Below are positions 1 through 10,385 of a DNA stretch of 64,000 nucleotides, in pieces. A program made the translations under genes and the position numbers. The stretch is from Zea mays. Lineage: Eukaryota > Streptophyta > Magnoliopsida > Poales > Poaceae. The DNA lies in contig NW_023366904.1 of the NCBI RefSeq assembly GCF_902167145.1, positions 124,001 to 188,000 of the forward strand, given 5' to 3'. Below the pieces are notes generated by a model. It saw only the letters and a list, made by a program, of their open reading frames with translations, did no database searches and was not told where the DNA came from. Every line of letters begins with the position of its first letter. Position 1 is the stretch's first letter.

Positions 1-60
1 CAAAAATTAGGGTTGTGTGGCCATTGATCATCGACCAGGGGCTCGTACACCTCACCCCAC
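1..60 (-). repeat. knob180 satellite fragment, minus orientation
   Basis: The first ~60 bases read as the reverse complement of the knob monomer (GGCCATTGATCATCGACC and then CTCACCCCACA). They join a plus-orientation monomer near position 60, where CACCCCACA runs into CCCATTTTTTATG. The window edge cuts the monomer, so the true extent of this minus segment is unknown. Confidence 0.85.
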
Positions 61-582
61 ACCCATTTTTTATGAAAATATCCATGAGCGACCTTGAAAA
101 TAGCCATGAGCGACCATTTTCAATAATATTAGAGGCAAAGACCTACGGATTTTTGACCAAGAAATGGTCTCCACCAGAAATCCAAGAATGTGATCTATGG
201 CAAGGAAACATATGTGGGGTGAGGTGTATGAGCCTCTGGTCGATGATCAATGGCCACACAACCTCCATTTGCCGAAAATAGCCATGAATGACCATTTTCA
301 AAAATACCAAAGGCTAACACGTACGGATTTTTGACCAAGAAATGGTCTCCACCAGAAATCCAAGAATGTGATCTATGGCAAGGAAACATATGTGGGGTGA
401 GGTGTACAAGCCTCTGGTCGGTGATCAATGGCCACACAACCCCCATTTGTGTCGAAAATAGCCATGAATGACCATTTTCAATAATACCGAAGGCTAACAC
501 CTACGGATTTTTGACCAAGAAATGGTCTCTACCATAAATCCAAGAATGTGATATATGGCAAGGAAACATATGTGTAGTGAGG
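61..582 (+). repeat. knob180 satellite array, plus orientation
   Basis: About three ~180 bp monomers in plus orientation, recognisable by AGAAATGGTCTCCACCAG and CCAAGAATGTGATCTATGG. The first monomer carries the 22 bp internal duplication of the ATAGCCATGAGCGACC segment. The segment ends at a head-to-head joint near 582, where GTAGTGAGG abuts CCAGACGCTCATACACC. Confidence 0.93.
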
Positions 583-3097
583 CCAGACGCTCATACACCT
601 CACCCCACATATGTTTCCTTGCCATAGATCACATTCTTGGATTTCTGGTGGAGACCATTTCTTGGTCAAAAATCCGTAGGTGTTAGCCTTCGGTATTATT
701 GAAAATGGTCGTTCATGGCTATTTTCGACAAAAATGGGGGTTGTGTGGCCATTGATCATCGACCAGAGGCTCATACACCTCACCCCACATATGTTTCCTT
801 GCCATAGATCACATTCTTGGATTTCTGGTGGAGACCATTTCTTGGTCAAAAATCCGTAGGTGTTAGCCTTCGGTATTATTGAAAATGGTCGTTCATGGCT
901 ATTTTCATAAAAAATGGGGGTTGTGTGGCCATTGATCATCGACCAGAGGCTCATACACCTCACCCCACATATGTTTCCTTGCCATAGATCACATTCTTGG
1001 ATTTCTGGTGGAGACCATTTCTTGGTCAAAAATCCGTAGGTGTTAGCCTTCGGTATTATTGTAAATGGTCATTCATGGCTATTTTCGACAAAAATGGGGG
1101 TTGTGTGGCCATTGATCATCGACCAGAGGCTCATACACCTCACCCCACATATGTTTCCTTGCCATAGATCACATTCTTGGATTTCTGGTGGAGACCATTC
1201 TTGGTCAAAAATCCGTAGGTCTTAGCCTCTAATATTATTGAAAATGGTCGCTCATGGCTATTTTCATAAAAAAATGGGGGTTGTGTGGCCATTGATCATC
1301 GACCAGACGCTCATACACCCCACCCCACATATGTTTCCTTGCCATAGATCACATTCTTGGATTTCTGGTGGAGACCATTTCTTGGTCAAAAATCCGTAGG
1401 TCTTAGCCTTCGGTATTATTGAAAATGGTCATTCATGGCTATTTTCGGCAAAATGGGGGTTGTGTGGCCATTGATCATCGACCATAGGCTCATACACCTC
1501 ACCCCACATATGTTTCCTTGCCATAGATCACATTCTTGGATTTCTGGTGGAGACCATTTCTTGGTCAAAAATCCGTAGGTCTTAGCCTCTAATATTATTG
1601 AAAATGGTCGTTCATGGCTATTTTCGACAAAAATGGGGGTTGTGTGGCCATTGATCATCGACCAGAGGCTCATACACCTCACCCCACATATGTTTCCTTG
1701 CCATAGATCACATTCTTGGATTTCTGGTGGAGACCATTTCTTGGTCAAAAATCCGTAGGTGTTAGCCTTCGGTATTATTGAAAATGGTCGTTCATGCTAT
1801 TTTCTACAAAAATAGGGGGGTTGTGTGGCCATTGATCATCGACCAGACGCTCATACACCTCACCCCACATATGTTTCCTTGCCATAGATCACATTCTTGG
1901 ATTTCTGGTGGAGACCATTCCTTGGTCTAAAATCCGTAGGTGTTAGCCTCTAGTATTATTGAAAATGGTCGCTCATGGCTATTTTCAAGGTCGCTCATGG
2001 CTATTTTCATAAAAAATGGGGGTTGTGTGGCCATTTATCATCGACTAGAGGCTCATAAACCTCACCCCACATATGTTTCCTTGCCATAGATTACATTCTT
2101 GGATTTCTGGTGGAAACCATTTCTTGGTTAAAAACTCGTACGTGTTAGCCTTTGGTATTATTGAAAATGGTCATTCATGGCTATTTTCGGCAAAATGGGG
2201 GTTGTGTGGCCATTGATCATCGACCAGAGGCTCGTACACCTCACCCCACATATGTTTCCTTGCCATAGATCACATTCTTGGATTTCTGGTGGAGACCATT
2301 TCTTGGTCAAAAATCCGTACGTGTTAGCCTTTGGTATTTTTGAAAATGGTCATTCATGGCTATTTTCGACAAAAATGGGGGTTGTCTGGCCATTGATCAT
2401 CGACTAGAGGCTCATACACCTCACCCCACATATGTTTCCTTGCCATAGATCACATTCTTGGATTTCTGGTGGAGACCATTTCTTGGTCAAAAATCCGTAG
2501 GTGTTAGCCTTCGGTATTATTGAAAATGGTCGTTCATGGCTATTTTCGACAAAAATGGGGGTTGTGTGGCCATTGATCATCGACCAGACGCTCATACACC
2601 TCACCCCACATATGTTTCCTTGTCATAGATCACATTCTTGGATTTCTGGTGGAGACCATTTCTTGGTCTAAAATCCATAGGTGTTGGCCTCTAGTATTAT
2701 TGAAAATGGTCGCTCATGGCTATTTTCAAGGTCGTTCATGGCTATTTTCGACAAAAATGGGGGTTGTGTGGCCATTGATCATCGACCAGACGCTCATACA
2801 CCTCACCCCACATATGTTTCCTTGCCATAGATCACATTCTTGGATTTCTGGTGGAAACCATTTCTTGGTTAAAAACTCGTACGTGTTAGCCTTCGGTATT
2901 ATTGAAAATGGTCATTCATGGCTATTTTCGACAAAAATGGGGGTTGTGTGGCCATTGATCATCGACCAGAGGCTCATACACCACACCCCACATATGTTTC
3001 CTTGCCATAGATCACATTCTTGGATTTCTGGTGGAGACCATTTCTTGGTCAAAAATCCGTAGGTGTTAGCCTTCGGTATTATTGTAAATGGTCATTC
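583..3097 (-). repeat. knob180 satellite array, minus orientation
   Basis: About 14 monomers in minus orientation (GGTGGAGACCATTTCTTGG, CCATAGATCACATTCTTGG). Monomers differ by scattered substitutions, mostly transitions, and a few carry the 22 bp internal duplication (1980-2010, 2705-2745). The segment ends at an orientation switch near 3097. Confidence 0.93.
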
Positions 3098-3665
3098 TAT
3101 GGCAAGGAAACATATGTGGGGTGAGGTGTATGAGCGTCTGGTCGATGATCAATGGCCACACAACCCCCATTTTTGCCGAAAATAGCCATGAGCGACCATT
3201 TTCAATAATACTAGAGGCTAAGACCTACGGATTTTTGACCAAGAAATGGTCTCCACCAGAAATCCAAGAATGTGATCTATGGCAAGGAAACATATGTGGG
3301 GTGAGGTGTATGAGCCTCTGGTCGATGATCAATGGCCACACAACCCCCATTTTTGTCGAAAATAGCCATGAATGACCATTTTCAATAATACCGAAGGCTA
3401 ACAGTGACCATTTTCAATAATACTAGAGGCTAAGACCTACGGATTTTTGACCAAGAAATGGTCTCCACCAGAAATCCAAGAATGTGATCTATGGCAAGGA
3501 AACATATGTGGGGTGAGGTGTATGAGCCTCTGGTCGATGATCAATGGCCACACAACCCCCATTTTTTATGAAAATAGCCATGAGCGACCTTGAAAATAGC
3601 CATGAGCGACCATTTTCAATAATACTAGAGGCTAACACGTACGGATTTTTGACCAAGAAATGGTC
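3098..3665 (+). repeat. knob180 satellite array, plus orientation, with truncated monomer
   Basis: About three monomers in plus orientation between two orientation switches. At ~3402 the series jumps from GAAGGCTAACA straight to GTGACCATTTTCAATAA, so most of one monomer is missing. The exit joint near 3665 has GAAATGGTC running directly into the minus-strand TTAGCCTCTAATATT, with the bases GGTCT common to both sides. Confidence 0.9.
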
Positions 3666-6600
3666 TTAGCCTCTAATATTCTTGGATTTCTGGTGGAGAC
3701 CATTTCTTGGTCAAAAATCCGTAGGTGTTAGCCTTCGATATTATTGAAAATGGTCGTTCATGGCTATTTTCGACAAAAATGGGGGTTGTGTGGCCATTGA
3801 TCATTGACCAGAGGCTCGTACACCTCACTACACATATGTTTCCTTGCCATAGATCACATTCTTGGATTTCTGGTGGAGACGATTTCTTGGTCAAAAATCC
3901 GTAGGTGTTAGCCTTCTGTATTATTGAAAATGGTCGTTCATGGCTATTTTCGACAAAAATGGGGGTTGTGTGGCCATTGATCATCGACCAGACGCTCATA
4001 CACCTCACCCCACATATGTTTCCTTGTCGTAGATCACATTCTTGGATTTCTGGTGGAGACCATTTCTTGGTCAAAAATCCGTAGGTCTTAGCCTCTAATA
4101 TTATTGAAAATGGTCGCTCATGGCTATTTTCATAAAAAATGGGGGTTGTGTGGCCATTTATCATCGACTAGAGGCTCATAAATCTCACCCCACATATGTT
4201 TCCTTGCCATAGATCACATTCTTGGATTTCTGGTGGAGACCATTTCTTGGTCAAAAATCCGTAGGTGTTAGCCTTCGGTATTATTGTAAATGGTCATTCA
4301 TGGCTATTTTCGGCAAAATGGACCATTTCTTGGTCAAAAATCCGTAGGTGTTAGCCTTCGGTATTATTGAAAATGGTCGTTCATGGCTATTTTTGACAAA
4401 AATGGGGGTTGTGTGGCCATTGATCATCGACTAGAGGCTCATACACCTCACCCCACATATGTTTCCTTGCCATAGATCACATTCTTGGATTTCTGGTGGA
4501 GACCATTTCTTGGTCAAAAATCCGTAGGTGTTAGCCTTCGGTATTATTGTAAATGGTCATTCATGGCTATTTTCGGCAAAATGGGGGTTCTGTGGCCATT
4601 GATCATCGACCAGAGGCTCGTACACCTCACCCCACATATGTTTCCTTGCCATAGATCACATTCTTGGATTTCTGGTGGAGACCATTTCTTGGTCAAAAAT
4701 CCGTTGGTGTTAGCCTTTGGTATTTTTGAAAATGGTCGTTCATGGCTATTTTCGGCAAAATGGGGGTTGTGCGGCCATTGATCGTCGACTAGAGGCTCAT
4801 ACACCTCACCCCACATATGTTTCCTTGCCATAGATCACATTCTTGGATTTATGGTGGAGACCATTTCTTGGTCAAAAATTTGTAGGTGTTAGCCTTCAGT
4901 GTCATTGAAAATGGTCGTTCATGGCTATTTTCGACAAAAATTAGGGTTGTGTGGCCATTGATCGTCGACCAGAGGCTCATACACCTCACCCCACATATGT
5001 TTCCTTGCCATAGATCACATTCTTGGATTTCTGGTGGAGACCATTTCTTGGTCAAAAATCCGTAGGTGTTAGCCTTCGGTATTATTGAAAATGGTCGTTC
5101 ATGGCTATTTTCGACATAAATGGGGGTTGTGTGGCCATTGATCATCGACCAGAGGCTCATACACCTCACCCCACATATGTTTCCTTGCCATAGATCACAT
5201 TCTTGGATTTCTTGTGGAGACCATTTCTTGGTCAAAAATTCGTAGGTCTTAGCCTTCGGTATTATTGAAAATGGTCATTCATGGCTATTTTCGGCAAAAT
5301 GGGGGTTGTGTGGCCATTGATCATCGACCATAGGCTCATACACCTCACCCCACATATGTTTCCTTGCCATAGATCACATTCTTGGATTTCTGGTGGAGAC
5401 CATTTCTTGGTCAAAAATCCGTAGGTGTTAGCCTTCGGTATTATTGTAAATGGTCATTCATGGCTATTTTCGACAAAAATGGGGGTTGTGTGGCCATTAA
5501 TCATCGACCAGAGGCTCATAAAAAATGGGGGTTGTGTGGCCATTTATCATCGACTAGAGGCTCATAAACCTCACCCCACATATGTTTCCTTGCCATAGAT
5601 CACATTCTTGGATTTCTGGTGGAGACCATTTCTTGGACAAAAATCCGTAGGTCTTAGCCTCTAGTATTATTGAAAATGGTCGCTGTTAGCCTTCGGTATT
5701 ATTGAAAATGGTCATTCATGGCTATTTTCGACAAAAATGGGGGTTGTGTGGCCATTGATCATCGACTAGAGGCTCATACACCTCACTACACATATGTTTC
5801 CTTGCCATAGATCACATTCTTGGATTTCTGGTGGAGACCATTTCTTGGTCTAAAATCCGTAGGTGTTAGCCTCTAGTATTATTGAAAATGGTCACTCATG
5901 GCTATTTTCAAGGTCGCTCATGGCTATTTTCATAAAAAATGGGGGTTGTGTGGCCATTTATCATCGACTAGAGGCTCATAAACCTCACCCCACATATGTT
6001 TCCTTGCCATAGATTACATTCTTGGATTTCTGGTGGAAACCATTTCTTGGTTAAAAACTCGTACGTGTTAGCCTTCAGTATTATTGAAAATGGTCGTTCA
6101 TGGCTATTTTCAAGGTCGCTCATGGCTATTTTCAAGGTCGCTCATGGCTATTTTCATAAAAAATGGGAGTTGTGTGGCCATTGATCGTCGACTAGAGGCT
6201 CATACACCTCACCCCACATATGTTTCCTTGCCATAGATCACATTCTTGGATTTCTGGTGGAGACCATTTCTTGGTCAAAAATCCGAATGTGTTAGCCTCC
6301 GGTATTTTTGAAAATGGTCATTCATGGCTATTTTCGACAAAAATGGGGGTTGTGTGGCCATTGATCATCGACCAGACGCTCATACACCTCACCGCACATA
6401 TGTTTCCTTGCCATAGATCACATTCTTGGATTTATGGTGGAGACCATTTCTTGGTCAAAAATCCGTAGGTGTTAGCCTTCAGTGTCATTGAAAATGGTCG
6501 TTCATGGCTATTTTCGACAAAAATTAGGGTTGTGTGGCCATTGATCGTCGACCAGAGGCTCATACACCTCACCCCACATATGTTTCCTTGCCATAGATCA

Positions 6601-6875
6601 CACCATAGATTACATTCTTGGATTTCTGGTGGAAACCATTTCTTGGTTAAAAACTCGTACGTGCTAGCCTTCGGTATTATTGAAAATGGTCATTCATGGC
6701 TATTTTCGACAAAAATGGGGGTTGTGTGGCCATTGATCATCGACTAGAGGCTCATACACCTCACCCCACATATCTTTCCTTGCCATAGATCACATTCTTG
6801 GATTTCTGGTGGAGACCATTTCTTGGTCAAAAATCCGTAGGTGTTAGCCTTCGGTATTATTGTAAATGGTCATTC
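3666..6875 (-). repeat. knob180 satellite array, minus orientation
   Basis: About 18 monomers in minus orientation. Irregular monomers include deletion joints near 4320, 5520 and 5685, a variant with three successive copies of the 22 bp internal unit near 6108-6160, and a monomer with a ~12-15 bp local duplication near 6600. It ends at an orientation switch near 6875 that repeats the switch at 3097. Confidence 0.92.
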
Positions 6876-7307
6876 TATGGCAAGGAAACATATGTGGGGT
6901 GAGGTGTATGAGCGTTTGGTCGATGATCAATGGCCACACAACCCCCATTTTTGCCGAAAATAGCCATGAGCGACCATTTTCAATAATACTAGAGGCTAAG
7001 ACCAACGGATTTTTGACCAAGAAATGGTCTCCACCAGAAATCCAAGAATGTGATCTATGGCAAGAAAACATATGTGGGGTGAGGTGTATGAGCCTCTGGT
7101 CGATGATCAATGGCCACACAACCCCCATTTTTGTCGAAAATAGCCATGAATGACCATTTACAATAATACCGAAGGCTAACACCTACGGATTTTTGACCAA
7201 GAAATGGTCTCCACCAGAAATCCAAGAATGTGATCTATGGCAAGGTAACATATGTGGGGTGAGGTGTATGAGCGTCTGGTCGATGATCAATGGCCACACA
7301 ACCCCCA
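6876..7307 (+). repeat. knob180 satellite array, plus orientation
   Basis: Between two and three monomers in plus orientation. The entry joint matches the one at 3097. At the exit near 7301-7310 ACCCCCATTT continues as the minus-strand CTTGGTTAAAAATCC, with CCATTT shared by both orientations. Confidence 0.9.
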
Positions 7308-9026
7308 TTTCTTGGTTAAAAATCCGTAGGTGTTAGCCTTCGGTATTATTGAAAATGGTCGTTCATGGCTATTTTCGACAAAAATGGGGGTTGTGTGGCC
7401 ATTGATCATCGACCAGAGGCTCATACACCTCACCCCACATATGTTTCCTTGCCATAGATCACATTCTTGGATTTCTGGTGGAGACCATTTCTTGGTCAAA
7501 AATCCGTAGGTCTTAGCCTTCGGTATTATTGAAAATGGTCATTCATGGCTATTTTCGGCAAAATGGGGGTTGTGTGGCCATTGATCATCGACCATAGGCT
7601 CATACACCTCACCCCACATATGTTTCCTTGCCATAGATCACATTCTTGGATTTCTGGTGGAGACCATTTCTTGGTCAAAAATCCGTAGGTGTTAGCCTTC
7701 GGTATTATTGTAAATGGTCATTAATGGCTATTTTCGACAAAAATGGGGGTTGTGTGGCCATTGATCATCGACCAGAGGCTCATAAAAAATGGGGGTTGTG
7801 TGGCCATTTATCATCGACTAGAGGCTCATAAACCTCACCCCACATATGTTTCCTTGCCATAGATCACATTCTTGGATTTCTGGTGGAGACCATTTCTTGG
7901 TCAAAAATCCGTAGGTCTTAGCCTCTAGTATTATTGAAAATGGTCGCTGTTAGCCTTCGGTATTATTGAAAATGGTCATTCATGGCTATTTTCGACAAAA
8001 ATGGGGGTTGTGTGGCCATTGATCATCGACTAGAGGCTCATACACCTCACTACACATATGTTTCCTTGCCATAGATCACATTCTTGGATTTCTGGTGGAG
8101 ACCATTTTTTGGTCTAAAATCCGTAGGTGTTAGCCTCTAGTATTATTGAAAATGGTCGCTCATGGCTATTTTCAAGGCCGCTCATGGCTATTTTCATAAA
8201 AAAATGGGGGTTGTGTGGCCATTTATCATCGACCAGAGGCTCATACACCTCACCCCACATATGTTTCCTTGCCATAGATCACATTCTTGGATTTCTGGTG
8301 GAGACCATTTCTTGGTCAAAAATCCGTAGGTGTTAGCCTTTGATATTATTGAAAACGGTCATTCATGGCTATTTTCGGCAAAATGGGAGTTGTGTGGCCA
8401 TTGATCATCGACTAGAGGCTCATACACCTCACCCCACATATGTTTCCTTGTCGTAGATCACATTCTTGGATTTCTGGTGGAGACCATTTCTTGGTCTAAA
8501 ATCCGTAGGTGTTAGCCTCTAGTATTATTGAAAATGGTCGCTCATGGCTATTTTCGACAAAAATGGGGGTTGTGTTGCCATTGATCATCGACCAGAGGCT
8601 CGTACACTTCACCCCACATATGTTTTCTTGCCATAGATCATAATCTTGGATTTCTCGTGGAGACCATTTCTTGGTTAAAAACTCGTACGTGTTAGCCTTC
8701 GGTATTATTGTAAATGGTCATTCATGGCTATTTTCAGCAAAATGGGGGTTGTGTGGCCATTGATCATCGACCAGAGGCTCATACACCTCACCCCACATAT
8801 GTTTCCTTGCCATAGATCACATTCTTGGATTTCTGGTGGAGACCATTTCTTGCTCAAAAATCCGTAGGTGTTAGCCTTCGGTATTATTGAAAATGGTCAT
8901 TCATGACTATTTTCGACAAAAATGGGGGTTGCGTGGCCATTGATCATCGACCAGACGCTCATACACCTCACCCCACATATGTTTCCTTGCCATAGATCAC
9001 ATTCTTGGATTTCTGGTGGAGACCAT
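7308..9026 (-). repeat. knob180 satellite array, minus orientation, up to the copia insertion
   Basis: About nine and a half monomers in minus orientation. Part of this stretch (about 7500-8215) repeats 5236-5950 with an offset of 2264 bp, including the same deletion joints at ~7781 and ~7947. The last monomer is cut after GGTGGAGACCAT by the copia element and resumes at 18477. Confidence 0.92.
9022..9026. other. 5' target-site duplication of the copia element
   Basis: ACCAT directly precedes the TG that opens the left LTR and is repeated at 18472-18476 directly after the CA that closes the right LTR. A 5 bp duplication is the length expected of Ty1/copia integrase. Removing the element and one copy restores a normal knob180 monomer. 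Confidence 0.95.
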
Positions 9027-9225
9027 TGAAAGGGAATTAGGCTTACACCTAGTTCCTATATAATTTTGGTGGTTGAATTGCCCAACACAAATCTTTGGAC
9101 TAACTAGTTTGTTCTAGTGTATAAGTTATACAGGTGCAAAAGGTTCACACTTAGCCAATAAAAAGACCAAGTGTTGGGTTCAACAAAAGAGCAAAGGAGC
9201 AACCGAAGGCTCCTCTGGTCTGGCG

Positions 9226-9720
9226 CACCGGACTGTCCGGTGCACCACCAGACAGTGTCCGGTGCACCAGAGGACTTCAACGCGAACTCGTCGCCTTCGG
9301 GAATTCTCCAGAGCCGGCGCGCTATAATTCACCGGACTGTCCGGTGTACACCGGACGGTGTCCGGTGCTCCAACGGGACGCAGCTCAGGAACTCGCCAGC
9401 CTCGGGAAATCAGAGCGGCTGCTCCGCTATAATTCACCGGACATGTCCGGTGTGCACCGGACTGTCCGGTGCATCCACGGAGCAAAGGCTACTTCGGCGC
9501 CAACGGCTACCTACGATGCATTTAATGCGCGCGTAGCGCGCGCAGAAGTCAGAGTCGCCCATGCCGGCGCACCGGACAGTGAACAGTGCATGTCCGGTGC
9601 GCCACAGGATATCGAGGCGGGCCCAGAAGTCAGAACTCCAACGGTCAGATTCCAACGGCACTGGTGACGTGGCAGGGGCACCGGACATGTCCGGTGTGCA
9701 CCGGACTGTCCGGTGCGCCA
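9226..9720 (+). promoter_or_regulatory. Cluster of CCGGACA/TGTCCGG palindromes upstream of the LTR TATA box
   Basis: At least five sites of the form CACCGGACTGTCCGGTG, CCGGACATGTCCGG or CCGGACAGTGTCCGG lie here, several perfectly self-complementary. They sit in the U3 part of the LTR just before the core promoter, where cis-regulatory palindromes have been reported for Sireviruses. No bound factor can be named from the sequence. Confidence 0.7.
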
Positions 9721-9752
9721 TCGAACAGACAGCCTCCACCAACGGTTATTTT

Positions 9753-9783
9753 GGTGGTTGGGGCTATAAATACCCCAACCACC
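9753..9783 (+). promoter_or_regulatory. Copia LTR core promoter: TATA box inside an 11 bp inverted repeat
   Basis: TATAAATA lies at 9765-9772. It is flanked by GGTGGTTGGGG (9753-9763) and its exact reverse complement CCCCAACCACC (9773-9783), so the TATA box sits in the loop of a potential hairpin. The 3' LTR has the same arrangement at 17885-17915. Transcription would be expected to begin about 30 bases downstream. Confidence 0.8.
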
Positions 9784-10339
9784 CAACCATTCATTGCATC
9801 CAAGATTTCCACTTCCCAACTACTTACAAGAGCTCTAGCATTCAATTCTAGACACACCAAAGAGATCAAATCCTCTCCAAATTCCACACAACGCCCTAGT
9901 GACTAGAGAGAGAGATTTGCTTGTGTTCTTTCGAGCTCTTGCGCTTGGATTGCTTTCTTCTTTCTTGATTCCTTCATTGCGATCAAACTCACTTGTAATT
10001 GAGGCAAGAGACACAAAACTTGTGGTGGTCCTTGTGGGAACTTTGTGTTCCAAGTGATTGAGAAGAGAAAGCTCACTCGATCCGTGGGATCGTTTGAGAG
10101 AGGGAAGGGTTGAAAGAGACCCGACCTTTGTGGCCTCCTCAACGGGGAGTAGGTTTGAGAGTACCGAACCTCGGTAAAACAAATCCGCGTGTCACACTCT
10201 TCATTTGCTTGCGATTTGTTTTCCACCCTCTCTCGCGGACTCGGTTTCATATTTCTAACGCTAACCCGGCTTGTAGTTGTGTTTATATTTGTAAATTTCA
10301 GTTTCGCCCTATTCACCCCCCCTCTAGGCGACTATCAAT

Positions 10340-10355
10340 TGGTATCAAAGCCAGG
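10340..10355 (+). other. Copia primer-binding site (initiator Met tRNA type)
   Basis: TGGTATCAAAGCCAGG begins two bases after the left LTR. TGGTATCA(G/A)AGC is the usual complement of the 3' end of plant initiator methionine tRNA, the normal primer of copia reverse transcription. One base (A for G) departs from the commonest form. Confidence 0.9.
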
Positions 10356-10385
10356 TTCTTCATTAGAGCCTAACCGCTCGAAGTA

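Larger units (their letters stand above)
9027..10337 (+). repeat. Copia 5' LTR
   Basis: 1311 bp, from TGAAAGGG to GACTATCA. It holds a palindrome-rich zone (about 9226-9720) built on CACCGGACTGTCCGGTG-type motifs, a TATA box at 9765-9772 and a downstream leader. Compared with the 3' LTR it lacks a 21 bp palindrome unit near 9360, has an extra 19 bp unit near 9695, and has two fewer C in the C-run near the end. These account exactly for the 4 bp length difference. Confidence 0.95.

Noticed and set aside
1..60. TTAGGG-like string near the start and other AATTAGGGTTG sites in the array
   Set aside because: It occurs once per variant monomer as a change of the normal ATGGGGGTTG; it is not a run of telomere repeats.
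1..9026. CRISPR-like regular repeats
   Set aside because: Repeats of ~180 bp without unique spacers in a plant genome are satellite DNA.
9171..9906. ORFs of about 100-120 codons on both strands of the copia LTR, with a 245-codon version in the 3' LTR
   Set aside because: They lie across palindromic promoter sequence, exist on both strands at once because of the palindromes, and differ between the two LTRs.
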